Position numbers and translations under genes: made by a program
Shown: positions 52,485-61,142 of the stretch, piece by piece
How positions within the stretch are numbered: the first letter of the stretch is position 1
Layout of the letters: the number at the start of each line of letters is the position of its first letter
Source: Pelagibaculum spongiae
GTDB taxonomy: Bacteria; Pseudomonadota; Gammaproteobacteria; Enterobacterales; Pelagibaculaceae
Reading direction: 5' to 3'
Assembly (NCBI RefSeq): GCF_003097315.1
Contig: NZ_QDDL01000003.1
Coordinates: forward strand, 62,001 to 126,000
DNA length: 64,000 nt
Notes under the pieces: generated by a model
Databases searched by the model: none
The model's input: only the letters and a program-made list of their open reading frames with translations
What the model was told of the DNA's origin: nothing

Positions 52485-54662
52485 TTACTTGGTTTCAATC
52501 AACCAGCAATTATGAATTTTTGGGTTGCGCTCGTAATCCGGTGGCAACATTTTCGAATCGAGATTTTGCACCTGATATTTCTCTTTCACTTCATCGCTCA
52601 TTTTAAAATCACGACGGTTGTTAGAAAAATACAACTGGCCATCGGCTGCTAATCGCGCCATGGCACGGTCGATTAACCACGGGTGATCTTTAGTGACATC
52701 GATCGAACGGTCCATTCGTGAAGAATTGAAAAAGTTTGGCGGGTCCATAAAGATCAGGTCAAATTCGCCCTCTTTCTCTTTAGAATCCAGCCACTGATAA
52801 CAATCAACCTTACGAATAGGATGCTTTAAGGTACTAATTTGGTTTAATCGGAAATTATCTTCCGCCCAAGTTAAATAGTACTTTGACATATTCAACGTCA
52901 AACTTGAGCTGGCATCAGCCAAGGCCGCATGGACACTGGCAGTTGCTGTGCTGGCGAACAAGTTTAAGAATCGCTTACCTTTTACAATGCTCGACAAATG
53001 ACGGCGCATTGGACGGTGATCGAGGAATAAACCGCTATCGAGGTTATCTTCCAGGTTCACAACCAGTTTTGCCTGACCTTCCTCAACCACTATATTAGCC
53101 GCGCCATTTTCCTGATGAATTGGCTGGCCCGCGCTCTTTTCTTTCTGTCGCACTCGAATATGAATATTTTCCGGTGCAATATTCAGCTGCTTTTGTAAGT
53201 GCCACAAAATATCGGAAAAACGCTGGCGAGCAGCTTTTTCATCAACCGATGAAGGCGCTAAATATTCTTGAATCAACAAGTGATCGTTATAAATGTCGAT
53301 TGCTGCCGCATATTCTGGTAAGTCAGCATCATATAACCGATAGGCGTGAATATTTTCTCGTTTAATCCAGCTTGAAAGTTTGCGGCGGTTCTTTTTCAAA
53401 CGGTTGCCAAACATTTCACTATGGGGTGTCGGCTGAAAATCTTTGCGGCAGCTGCGCCATAATGCCGGGTGCATTCTTTGTTTGAATACTTGGCGGAAAT
53501 TCTCGTCTTTAAGATCCATATTCAACAGCTGGCATTCCAACGGGCCGTTATACAATTTATAGCGGCGGTCAGACTGAATACCAAACGCCTTACCAAGCCC
53601 AGCGTTGGATAACAGAACTGATGCTTTCCAGCCAACATAGTCACGCTTTAATGTGTCGCCAAGCTGCTGATAAAGGACTTCAATTTCAGCATCTTCGCCT
53701 AATCGCTCACCATAGGGTAAGTTACAAATCAGCAAACCGGCGGCACTTTCATCTGGCGCGGGTTGGTCAGCCAAAGCCAAGTGTTCAAACTTCATTAAAC
53801 GAGCAAAGCCAGCAGCTGATGCAGCATCTTTAGCGCCACCAATCACTTTTTTACTCAGATCGTAACCATGGAACTGCGGCAAATGATCCATACCATTGAC
53901 CATTCTTTGACGCGCATCGGCCAGCATTTGCTGCCATTGCTGCGAATCAAACTCTGGCAAGGCTGAAAAGCCCCAGTAGTCACGCCATTTCAAACCTGGC
54001 GCAATATCCGCCGCCATCAGCAAACCTTCCATCAATAATGTGCCACTACCACACATAGGATCGATTAAGGTCAGCTGCTTACCTTCAGGCCGCTCAGCAA
54101 CCAGTTTTGGCCAGCCGGCACGCACTAAAATAGCGGCTGCTAGGTTTTCTTTAATCGGTGCAGAACCCGTTAGTTGCCGATAGCCGCGCTGGTGCAAAGG
54201 CGCACCGGATAAATCAAGACTGATTTGAATGCCCGATGCACGCACCAGAACATGAATGCGTATATCGGCCTGCTGAATATCTACCGAAGGGCGATAGCCA
54301 TTTTTTTCACGGAGCTGATCGACAATGGCATCTTTAGAGCGCTGGGCCATAAATAAGCTATGACCTTCAACACCAGAAGCAATCGCTTGCACCGATAAGG
54401 TTTTATCCTCGGTGAAAATCTCACTCCAATCGATTTGCGAAGTTGCCTGGTAAACATCTTTTTCACCGGCAAACTCACCCAGCTCAAGCAATACCCGGCT
54501 GGCCAAGCGAGACCAAAGACAGATTCTGCAGCCTTCCATAAAACTGGCCGTTAGCGAAACACCTGCTCGCGTCTCCTTGGCATCTTCAAAACCCAGTTGA
54601 CGAAGCTCATCCAGTAATAGGCCTTCCAGCCCTTTGGCACATGTAATAAAGAAACGACTCAA
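52485..54662 (-). CDS. rlmKL: 23S rRNA (guanine) methyltransferase RlmKL
   Basis: A bifunctional enzyme that makes m2G2445 (RlmL half) and m7G2069 (RlmK half) in 23S rRNA. The 725-residue protein has an N-terminal THUMP domain (RFFITCAKGLEGLLLDELR), the first methyltransferase with LTLIDPMCGSGTLLMEG and LLICNLPYGERLG, and the second with FLNLFASTATASVHAAL and DLIFMDPPNFFNSSRM. Full family length. The start is TTG 54662, seven bases after GGAGG, and it overlaps the stop of a small upstream frame. The methyl donor is SAM. Confidence 0.95.
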   Translation of the reverse strand: MSRFFITCAKGLEGLLLDELRQLGFEDAKETRAGVSLTASFMEGCRICLWSRLASRVLLELGEFAGEKDVYQATSQIDWSEIFTEDKTLSVQAIASGVEGHSLFMAQRSKDAIVDQLREKNGYRPSVDIQQADIRIHVLVRASGIQISLDLSGAPLHQRGYRQLTGSAPIKENLAAAILVRAGWPKLVAERPEGKQLTLIDPMCGSGTLLMEGLLMAADIAPGLKWRDYWGFSALPEFDSQQWQQMLADARQRMVNGMDHLPQFHGYDLSKKVIGGAKDAASAAGFARLMKFEHLALADQPAPDESAAGLLICNLPYGERLGEDAEIEVLYQQLGDTLKRDYVGWKASVLLSNAGLGKAFGIQSDRRYKLYNGPLECQLLNMDLKDENFRQVFKQRMHPALWRSCRKDFQPTPHSEMFGNRLKKNRRKLSSWIKRENIHAYRLYDADLPEYAAAIDIYNDHLLIQEYLAPSSVDEKAARQRFSDILWHLQKQLNIAPENIHIRVRQKEKSAGQPIHQENGAANIVVEEGQAKLVVNLEDNLDSGLFLDHRPMRRHLSSIVKGKRFLNLFASTATASVHAALADASSSLTLNMSKYYLTWAEDNFRLNQISTLKHPIRKVDCYQWLDSKEKEGEFDLIFMDPPNFFNSSRMDRSIDVTKDHPWLIDRAMARLAADGQLYFSNNRRDFKMSDEVKEKYQVQNLDSKMLPPDYERNPKIHNCWLIETK

Positions 54663-54799
54663 AATCTAACCTCCAGTAACAGGCGGCCAATGATAGTCGC
54701 TGGCAGATGTTTACGAAAGGGAACGATAGCCAAACCGCTGCGACATGTGAGTTTCAGGATTATTGAACGAACCATACCAAGGCGCAGCTTTATATTCAT
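54659..54799 (-). CDS. 46-residue ORF overlapping the rlmKL start (possible leader peptide)
   Basis: An ATG preceded by AAAGGAACCACC opens a basic 46-codon frame (MNIKLRLGMVRSIILKL...) whose TGA overlaps the TTG start of rlmKL, so ribosomes finishing it could restart there. Just upstream on the minus strand (54827-54848) is a perfect CGCCGAGCA / TGCTCGGCG hairpin followed by a T-rich stretch, an attenuator-like layout. No family recognised; the peptide itself may not matter. Confidence 0.35.
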   Translation of the reverse strand: MNIKLRLGMVRSIILKLTCRSGLAIVPFRKHLPATIIGRLLLEVRF

Positions 54800-54992
54800 G
54801 GTGGTTCCTTTAATAAAAGATGCAACGCCGAGCAGGTTTTGCTCGGCGATCTCCGAAGGGCTGGCCTGTAAGCGTTTCATACTGCGTTATTAATTTTGAA
54901 AAGGGCCGCACATTAACTGCAATTAATGCCTTGCCTAAAACGCTTACCACGCCAGCTGAAGCTTACATTTCGAAGTAGTTTGAGTATTCCAC

Positions 54993-55021
54993 TTGCAATT
55001 GCTTATGCTGCCGCCTAGAAT
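54993..55021 (+). promoter_or_regulatory. Promoter of the initiator tRNA array
   Basis: TTGCAA and TAGAAT are 17 bases apart, followed by a GC-rich discriminator-like GCGTCC, about 140 bases before the first tRNA. The GC-rich discriminator is typical of stringently controlled stable-RNA promoters. The rest of 54900-55160 holds nothing else clear. Confidence 0.55.
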
Positions 55022-55160
55022 GCGTCCTCGCTGTAACAGGGCAAGGCAAACAACCAACTCAACCAGATAGTTATTTGGTCATTGTTAGTTTTAGCTTTAA
55101 CCTTCAGCAAGAATTAATTTACTTGATTAAATATTGATTCAGGTAAATGCCAAGCATTGT

Positions 55161-55236
55161 CGCGGGATGGAGCAGTTGGCAGCTCGTCGGGCTCATAACC
55201 CGAAGGTCGCAGGTTCAAGTCCTGCTCCCGCAACCA
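55161..55236 (+). tRNA. Initiator tRNA-fMet (CAT), copy 1 of 6
   Basis: A 76-base cloverleaf with CAT anticodon. The 5' C cannot pair with A72, and the anticodon stem has three G:C pairs (CGGG / CCCG); both are hallmarks of initiator tRNA. The CCA end is encoded. Confidence 0.97.
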
Positions 55237-55288
55237 TATTATCTACTTATTGGTTTGCCAAAATTTTTAAGTAGAAAGAAAGCATTGT

Positions 55289-55364
55289 CGCGGGATGGAG
55301 CAGTTGGCAGCTCGTCGGGCTCATAACCCGAAGGTCGCAGGTTCAAGTCCTGCTCCCGCAACCA
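55289..55364 (+). tRNA. Initiator tRNA-fMet (CAT), copy 2 of 6
   Basis: Identical to copy 1 over all 76 bases, with encoded CCA. The 52-base spacer before it is AT-rich. Confidence 0.97.
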
Positions 55365-55415
55365 AATTCTCTACTGATTTGTTTGCTAAAACTTTGATGT
55401 AGGAACAAGTATTGT

Positions 55416-55491
55416 CGCGGGATGGAGCAGTTGGCAGCTCGTCGGGCTCATAACCCGAAGGTCGCAGGTTCAAGTCCTGCTCCCGCAACCA
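55416..55491 (+). tRNA. Initiator tRNA-fMet (CAT), copy 3 of 6
   Basis: Identical to copy 1. The next spacer carries a perfect 14-base hairpin. Confidence 0.97.
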
Positions 55492-55496
55492 TATTC

Positions 55497-55530
55497 TCTG
55501 CTTTACAATGTGTAAGCATTGTAAAGCAGA
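55497..55530 (+). other. Perfect hairpin in the tRNA spacer
   Basis: TCTGCTTTACAATG / CATTGTAAAGCAGA is a 14-base stem with a 6-base loop and no T tract, between tRNA copies 3 and 4. It could be an RNase III type processing site or a pause. Confidence 0.7.
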
Positions 55531-55542
55531 ACGCCAAATTAA

Positions 55543-55618
55543 CGCGGGATGGAGCAGTTGGCAGCTCGTCGGGCTCATAACCCGAAGGTCGCAGGTTCAA
55601 GTCCTGCTCCCGCAACCA
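55543..55618 (+). tRNA. Initiator tRNA-fMet (CAT), copy 4 of 6
   Basis: Identical to copy 1, with encoded CCA. Confidence 0.97.
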
Positions 55619-55674
55619 AATTATCTACTAATTTGTTTGCCAAAATAAATTGTTAAAGTAGATCACCAAATTGT

Positions 55675-55750
55675 CGCGGGATGGAGCAGTTGGCAGCTCG
55701 TCGGGCTCATAACCCGAAGGTCGCAGGTTCAAGTCCTGCTCCCGCAACCA
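55675..55750 (+). tRNA. Initiator tRNA-fMet (CAT), copy 5 of 6
   Basis: Identical to copy 1. The following spacer holds a CTGCATG / CATGCAG hairpin (55755-55771). Confidence 0.97.
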
Positions 55751-55784
55751 ATTTACTGCATGTGGCATGCAGACCCCGAACTGA

Positions 55785-55860
55785 CGCGGGATGGAGCAGT
55801 TGGCAGCTCGTCGGGCTCATAACCCGAAGGTCGCAGGTTCAAGTCCTGCTCCCGCAACCA
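55785..55860 (+). tRNA. Initiator tRNA-fMet (CAT), copy 6 of 6
   Basis: Identical to copy 1; last of the array, five bases before the terminator. Confidence 0.97.
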
Positions 55861-55865
55861 GTTAG

Positions 55866-55895
55866 AAAGCCATCTTTTTTAGATGGCTTTTTTTT
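55866..55895 (+). terminator. Terminator of the tRNA array
   Basis: AAAGCCATCT / AGATGGCTTT arms are followed by T residues. Confidence 0.93.
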
Positions 55896-55911
55896 GCCTG
55901 GAATTTGGCTT

Positions 55912-56136
55912 TTATTTACAAAACATCTGCTCAAAGAGCGCCTTAGACTTTTCTCGCCCTTCCTTGCTTAACCAAACTGATTTAGCTTTGCTAGCTGGGT
56001 TATCAATTAAACCTTCTTGGTGCAATCGATCCATTGCTTGCCAATCAAGTGACTTCCAACTACGACATTCATCATGCAGATTCAGGTACATTAGCGCCAA
56101 AACTGCGTCATCAATTTTTTGCTGATCTATTTCCAT
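55912..56136 (-). CDS. DUF6429-like small protein
   Basis: 74 residues. The pattern EIDQQKIDDAVLALMYLNLHDE, then SWKSLDWQAMDRLHQEGLIDNP and a closing SKAKSVWLSKEG, is what I recognise as DUF6429, a small helical, winged-helix-like protein of unknown role. No membrane segment. It is a single gene convergent with the tRNA array, 16 bases beyond its terminator. Confidence 0.8.
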   Translation of the reverse strand: MEIDQQKIDDAVLALMYLNLHDECRSWKSLDWQAMDRLHQEGLIDNPASKAKSVWLSKEGREKSKALFEQMFCK

Positions 56137-56350
56137 TGCAATCTCTACATTGATTTAGAAACTGCTGGTCATTTTATATTTAATTTTGCTTCTGCCAACG
56201 TCATTCTCCAATCAAGGTTTCACTACTCTCGAAATCATGTTTATCTGTATCATTCAAAATCACCCCAAAGCTAAATGAATAAACTATCAATAGAAGAAGT
56301 GATTTGATTAAATACAAACAGACAATGTATTTAACGAGTGATTCAAAGCA

Positions 56351-56746
56351 ATGGTCGGAAAAATACTAGCTACCGCACTGAAAGTATTTGAAATTTTCGT
56401 CAAACTCGTCGCGGCAGGAATATTAATTATCCTACTACTGGTAGTAGCCGATTACGGCTATTGCCGCTACATGCTATTTACTGCCGTAGAATCTGATGAA
56501 TTACTCACGTTTTACTCGGGAAAAGTCTATTTAAAAGACAGCAAAGAACTATTTACAGGAAATGCTTACAGTACACTCTGTGGCGGTGAATGTGGCTTGT
56601 TTGTCGGCTGCCCCAGCATTCATTCTTTGATTCACTATCAAGATGGCATCAAGAAAGGGGTTGCTTATTACCCACCTAGCCAGCGAGCAGATGATTATTT
56701 TATATTTGGCATCTTTGAGACAGAACCACTAAAAATTATTCACTAG
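56351..56746 (+). CDS. Hypothetical membrane-anchored protein
   Basis: 131 residues with one long N-terminal helix (LVAAGILIILLLVVADYGYC) and an exported domain holding five Cys, three in the cluster TLCGGECGLFVGCP, which may form disulfides. No family recognised. The upstream spacer (56137-56350) has no clear gene, and the small membrane gene after it is 118 bases away. Expression could be independent. Confidence 0.55.
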   Translation: MVGKILATALKVFEIFVKLVAAGILIILLLVVADYGYCRYMLFTAVESDELLTFYSGKVYLKDSKELFTGNAYSTLCGGECGLFVGCPSIHSLIHYQDGIKKGVAYYPPSQRADDYFIFGIFETEPLKIIH

Positions 56747-56864
56747 CAATTGAGTTGATAAGATCAAGTTATTTACATGTAAATGTAAGTAAATAACGAT
56801 TCACCAACAGCACTTACTAAGCCTAGCTTTACCAGCCCCAAACTAGCCAACAAGGAACCACACC

Positions 56865-57176
56865 ATGAACATCAAAGCTGATATTTCAATTATGGATATC
56901 ATCGGCCACCTGGTTATCTGGGTGATTCTGAGCTTCATCACTTTAGGCATCGCCCTATTCTTCTTCCCCTACTCTTTTTCAAAATTCATCATTAACCGCA
57001 CCTCGATTATCGACGGTGGAATTGAGCGAAAGATGGAATGCGATATAGACCTGTTTGGCAACCTAGGCCATGTCATTTTATGGGCGATCATCTCAATTGT
57101 GACGCTGGGGCTTGGTTATATTTTCTACTTTTACCGGGTATGGAATTACGCACTGAATAATTCTCGGGTTTTGTAA
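56865..57176 (+). CDS. DUF6693-like small membrane protein
   Basis: 103 residues built of two similar halves, each with the pattern DIxGHLVIWVILSFITLGIA...FFPYSFSKFIINRT and DLFGNLGHVILWAIISIVTLGLGYIFYFYRVWNYALN: two membrane helices per half. The match to DUF6693 is from memory of the pattern. The internal repeat suggests tandem duplication of a single-helix-pair unit. AAGGAA precedes the start. Function unknown. Confidence 0.65.
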   Translation: MNIKADISIMDIIGHLVIWVILSFITLGIALFFFPYSFSKFIINRTSIIDGGIERKMECDIDLFGNLGHVILWAIISIVTLGLGYIFYFYRVWNYALNNSRVL

Positions 57177-57209
57177 GAAACATTTCCGAGGTTGTTTTTA
57201 GCGTTTGTT

Positions 57210-57294
57210 GTAGGTTTGATGAGCACTAGCTAAATCAGACATTTCCTAACAAAGTCAAAAGTGTCTGATTGCGCCTTCAGCTTATCAAACCTAC
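57210..57294. repeat. Nested inverted repeat (85 bp), possible structured RNA or small mobile repeat
   Basis: Outer arms GTAGGTTTGATGAGC / GCTTATCAAACCTAC (one G:A difference, allowing G:U) enclose inner arms AATCAGACA / TGTCTGATT. There is no T tract. The spacer 57177-57418 contains no gene besides this. Confidence 0.65.
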
Positions 57295-57418
57295 GATGTT
57301 CGCGTTTTTTTTTCAAGCAGCACTTGGATTATTAATACCAAGCGCCAATAAATTAAATTTAAAAAATGATCGCGCATCTTTTTGATTAAAAACCATCGCA
57401 AACACTCAAGGCTAAAAT

Positions 57419-57706
57419 TTGAACAAAGTTACCGCAAAATTCGATAGTCGCGTCTGCAAAGCGCTAGCAACTGCAACCGAGAAGGCCAATGCCATTTCAG
57501 GTTTCAGCCACTTTAGCCATCAAGCCGATTGGAGCAACTTCCCCAATAGCCTGATGGTCAGCTGTCATTTCCAAGATGCGGCACAATCAGTCGACTCGTT
57601 GTTGCTTGAGGAGAAAATGGCTAAGTTGTTACAAGCAAACCTGTTAAAACAAGGGATTAAATTCAAAGATATTCGTAAAAATATCAAGCTAGTCACCCAG
57701 CCATAA
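57419..57706 (+). CDS. Small conserved protein of the kind often labelled Fis-family regulator
   Basis: 95 residues with a TTG start. The pattern DSRVCKALATATEKA, then GFSHFSHQADWSNFPNSLMVSCHF and GIKFKDIRKNIKL resembles a family in Vibrio and Shewanella relatives that is commonly auto-labelled Fis family although it has no helix-turn-helix of Fis. Function unknown. It lies 73 bases upstream of the U32 gene on the same strand and may be co-transcribed with it. Confidence 0.6.
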   Translation: MNKVTAKFDSRVCKALATATEKANAISGFSHFSHQADWSNFPNSLMVSCHFQDAAQSVDSLLLEEKMAKLLQANLLKQGIKFKDIRKNIKLVTQP

Positions 57707-57779
57707 TCCTTCTCTCTTATGGCAATCCACCAAAGATGCCGCTAGAATCGCCTTTCAAAATTACAGGTTGTAAAAAGTA

Positions 57780-60080
57780 GTGACTCAGATGAGCAGAAAG
57801 ATTGAATTATTAGCGCCAGGTGGCGATGTTGAAGCCATTAAAGCCGCCATTGTTGCCGGTGCCAATGCCGTTTATTGCGGGCTAGATACCTTCAATGCTC
57901 GCAACAGAGCAGCCAATCTTTCCTTTGATGATTTAACTGGAATTTTACGCTTGGCGCATAAGTATGACTGCGAGGTGTTCTTAACTCTCAACGTAGTTAT
58001 TCTTGAGCAAGAATTACCGACCATGATCAAGCTGTTGAATAAACTAGTCAATAGCGGCATCGATGGCATTATCGTGCAAGATCTCGGTATGTTTAATCTG
58101 GTTAAAAAGTTTTTTCCAACATTAGATATTCACGCTTCAACGCAATTAACCACACACAATGAAGGGCAACTACATTTTTTAAAAAAAATAGGTGCCTCGC
58201 GGGTTAATTTGTCTAGAGAGCTCAATATTGGTGAAATTAAATCTCTGACTACGCTGTCCCATGAGCTTGGTGTTCTGACCGAAGTTTTTGTTCATGGCGC
58301 ACTTTGCATTGCGTTTTCTGGTCAGTGCTATTCCAGCTCGGTGAGCGTTGGCAACTCAGGCAACCGTGGCCGCTGCAGCCAAGCCTGCCGCGATGAATAT
58401 GAAGTCACCGCAACCGGTAATAAATATCCGCTCAACCTAAAAGATAACTCCGCTTATTTTGACCTACCGGAACTGGTGGCAGCCGGTGTTGACTCGCTTA
58501 AGGTCGAAGGCCGAATTAAAGGCGCACATTACGTTTACACCGTAATCGACACTTGGCGAAAACAGATTGATCAGTTTGTCGCAACTGGCAAGCTGCTGCC
58601 CGACGACTCTAACCTGCATAAAGTATTTAACCGCGACTTCACCAACTCGTTTTTGCAAGGTAACTTGACCAAAGATATGTTTATCGACAACCCACGCGAC
58701 CACAGCGTTCAGCATGCGGTTGGCAACAGTGACGGTATATCAGCAATTCAAATCCAAGAAGCCAAAGACGAACTGTATATCGATAGAAACCAGCTAGGTG
58801 CTGAGCTAAGAGAAAAAATTCAATATTTAAGCACTGCAAAACTACCGCTTAAAATTGAATTTTCAGGTGCTATCGACACACCATTAAGCATTAGCGCAAT
58901 CATCGGTGCTGACGCTTCTGACTCCGCCAGTGATGCCATCAGTAACGGCGATCAAGATGCAAAAACAATTAACATTCAATCAGACTCAGTATTGGCAGTC
59001 ACCGAAAAATCTGAGCTGACTGAAAAAACACTGGCCAAACGCTTTAAGAGTTTTGATAATGCCGAATTTAATCTTGAATTCTGTTTTGCAGGCTACGATT
59101 CTGGCTTAAGCATTCCATTTAAAGAAGTCACCTCGCTTAAAAATCAGCTGGCATTTTTACTTAATAATTCAATTGAAGTGGTACCCAATGTAGAGGTGGC
59201 TGCATTGGATAAGAGCAATAGGTCATCCGGCAAACCTACTCTGTCAATTTTAATCGCCGATGAAAAAGATTTTCACCTGTGCGATTTAACCGGTGCCGAT
59301 GTCTACTTTAAGCTACCGGAAAGCTTTAAAAAAGACTGCCCTAAATACATTGACTTGCTAAAGGCCAACCCAAGATTAATTCCTTGGTTTCCTGCCGTAT
59401 TAATTGGCAAAGACTATTTTGAAGCGGTAAAAATTCTTGAGCAAGTGCAACCTAAGCGAATCGTCACCAACAATACCGGCATCGCTTATAAAGCTTATGA
59501 AATGGACATTGAATGGGTCGCTGGCCCTTTCTTAAACACCACCAATTCATATGCACTACTCACACTACAAGAAGAGCTTAACTGCGCCGGCGCTTTCATT
59601 TCTAATGAGATTAACCGCCTGCAGTTGCGCAATATCGCTCGCCCGGATGATTTCAAACTCTATTACAGCATTTACCATCCCATTCTAATGATGACCAGCC
59701 GCCAGTGCTTCTTCCAGCAAACCGTCGGCTGTAAAAAACCCAGCATTGAAGATGGCTGCATGTTGAAATGCGAGAAAGCGACCACGATTAAAAACGTCAA
59801 AGGCATTCAGTTTTCCATCGACAAACAAAAAGGTGGTTACCCAAGTATTTATAACCATGAACAGTTTTTAAACTTGGATGTTGTGAATGACTTAACTGAC
59901 TTATTTGATGAATTCTTTATCGATTTAACCAACATCGGCGCAGGCTCAAAAGCAGAGCAAGACAAAGCACAATTGATTCAACACTTCGAAAGCGTATTGC
60001 AAGGAAGCGAGCAAGCTTCAGCTCAATTAAATCAAATGATTACAGTTTCAACCAATGCTCAATATCGCCAAGGGCTTTAG
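57780..60080 (+). CDS. U32 family peptidase / RlhA-like protein
   Basis: 766 residues. The N-terminal U32 catalytic-type TIM barrel (to about 330) shows IELLAPGGDVEAIKAAI, NAVYCGL, LTLNVVI, DIHASTQLTTHN and the Cys-bearing FVHGALCIAFSGQCYSSS plus NRGRCSQACR, the Fe-S and cofactor motif of RlhA, TrhP and UbiU-type proteins. RlhA makes 5-hydroxycytidine in 23S rRNA; TrhP modifies tRNA. Length and C-terminal half (with MMTSRQCFFQQTVGCKKP and a Cys pair) differ from E. coli RlhA, so the exact substrate is open. The GTG codon three bases upstream could also serve as the start. Confidence 0.82.
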   Translation: MTQMSRKIELLAPGGDVEAIKAAIVAGANAVYCGLDTFNARNRAANLSFDDLTGILRLAHKYDCEVFLTLNVVILEQELPTMIKLLNKLVNSGIDGIIVQDLGMFNLVKKFFPTLDIHASTQLTTHNEGQLHFLKKIGASRVNLSRELNIGEIKSLTTLSHELGVLTEVFVHGALCIAFSGQCYSSSVSVGNSGNRGRCSQACRDEYEVTATGNKYPLNLKDNSAYFDLPELVAAGVDSLKVEGRIKGAHYVYTVIDTWRKQIDQFVATGKLLPDDSNLHKVFNRDFTNSFLQGNLTKDMFIDNPRDHSVQHAVGNSDGISAIQIQEAKDELYIDRNQLGAELREKIQYLSTAKLPLKIEFSGAIDTPLSISAIIGADASDSASDAISNGDQDAKTINIQSDSVLAVTEKSELTEKTLAKRFKSFDNAEFNLEFCFAGYDSGLSIPFKEVTSLKNQLAFLLNNSIEVVPNVEVAALDKSNRSSGKPTLSILIADEKDFHLCDLTGADVYFKLPESFKKDCPKYIDLLKANPRLIPWFPAVLIGKDYFEAVKILEQVQPKRIVTNNTGIAYKAYEMDIEWVAGPFLNTTNSYALLTLQEELNCAGAFISNEINRLQLRNIARPDDFKLYYSIYHPILMMTSRQCFFQQTVGCKKPSIEDGCMLKCEKATTIKNVKGIQFSIDKQKGGYPSIYNHEQFLNLDVVNDLTDLFDEFFIDLTNIGAGSKAEQDKAQLIQHFESVLQGSEQASAQLNQMITVSTNAQYRQGL

Positions 60081-60111
60081 ATAAAAGAGAATAGGAAAGA
60101 GCGCCACGCTT

Positions 60112-60816
60112 ATGCTGCCGATATTATATTCGCTACAGCACTGCCCTTACGCAATGCGTGCTCGCCTTGGCCTACTAATGGCGCAGCAGCAAGTTATGCT
60201 GCGCGCCATTACCATGAAAAATAAACCCAAAGAAATGCTAGCGATCTCTCCCAAAGGGACCGTTCCAGTATTGGTTTTTGCCGACGCACTCCATAAGTTT
60301 TCAATCAATTCGAAAGTCATCGATGAAAGCTTAGATATTATGCTGTGGGCACTGCAACAAAATGACCCGGATGACTTGCTACACAAAGACAGTCCCAACG
60401 ACCTAGTCGCCATGCTGAATTTGATTAAACGCAACGATAAACAATTTAAACCGCAGTTAGAAATCTACAAAAAAGCCAAGCGATTTCATCTTGAAAATGA
60501 ACTCGACGAACGCAAAAAATGTGAAAATTTTATTGCTGAACTTGAGCAAAGATTATCGAAAACTAGCAGCAATTCAAATGGTGAAATAAGTAGCGGATAT
60601 TTTGTCGGCAATAAGCCAGGTTTTATCGATTACGCACTGCTGCCCTTTGTCCGCCAGTTCTCCAAAGTTAATCGAGCATGGTTCGTTCAAGCGCCTTACC
60701 CTAACCTGCGAGCTTGGCTTGAAGGCCACTTGCAGAGTCGCTTGTATTCAAAAGCTATGGCCAAATATCCATTGTGGCTGGATGAGCAGAAAGAATGTTT
60801 TCTGGGCGAGGATTAA
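60112..60816 (+). CDS. Glutathione S-transferase-like protein
   Basis: 234 residues. The N-terminal thioredoxin-like GST domain begins ILYSLQHCPYAMRARLGL with a CPY motif (active Cys9, no second Cys), then SPKGTVPVLVF with the cis-Pro loop and the ID/E-S signature IDESLDIM. The C-terminal all-helical domain has GNKPGFIDYALLPFVRQF. It probably conjugates or reduces with glutathione in the cytosol. It lies 31 bases after the U32 gene and may share its transcript. The family is clear; the substrate is not. Confidence 0.85.
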   Translation: MLPILYSLQHCPYAMRARLGLLMAQQQVMLRAITMKNKPKEMLAISPKGTVPVLVFADALHKFSINSKVIDESLDIMLWALQQNDPDDLLHKDSPNDLVAMLNLIKRNDKQFKPQLEIYKKAKRFHLENELDERKKCENFIAELEQRLSKTSSNSNGEISSGYFVGNKPGFIDYALLPFVRQFSKVNRAWFVQAPYPNLRAWLEGHLQSRLYSKAMAKYPLWLDEQKECFLGED

Positions 60817-60981
60817 ACGATCTGCTTTCTCACGCCACAACTAAACCCATAGCTGACATGAAGAAAATGTGCCTGACGATATTTCTTCACCCCCCCACAA
60901 AAGCTATTAGGGATAGCCTTAGCTTATATACCGCTACTGCTGTAAACTCTCTTCTCAACAGCAAAACTTTACAACGAAATA

Positions 60982-61096
60982 AATGACGCCACCCAAGATA
61001 TTTTTTATACCCACCAAAAAATATTCAATTTCTCATGCGGTTGTAACTGGTTTAACCTCCTACAACCGTTGAAGTTTGCAGGAGCGGCACTTGAAA
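60982..61096 (+). repeat. Relic of the RAYT unit leader without its gene
   Basis: This block repeats, in the same order, the leader of RAYT 1 (complement of about 30905-31019), from GACGCCACCC through TGCGGTTGTAACT to GGAGCGGCACTTGAAA. Where the RAYT gene should start the sequence changes to AAAAAAGCGG repeats and then a GCCACCC motif (61119-61125) in direct orientation. It looks like a deletion derivative similar to a MITE. The wider spacer 60817-61142 has no gene. Confidence 0.75.
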
Positions 61097-61142
61097 ACGG
61101 AAAAAAGCGGAAAAAAGCGCCACCCATAACTTTACTTATAAT

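Noticed and set aside
54690-54893. Plus-strand 67-codon frame between rlmKL and the tRNAs
   Set aside because: It is the complement of the rlmKL leader and hairpin; no ribosome site or family pattern.
55321-55971. Protein frames across the tRNA array
   Set aside because: They arise from translating tandem tRNA genes and are well-known false calls.
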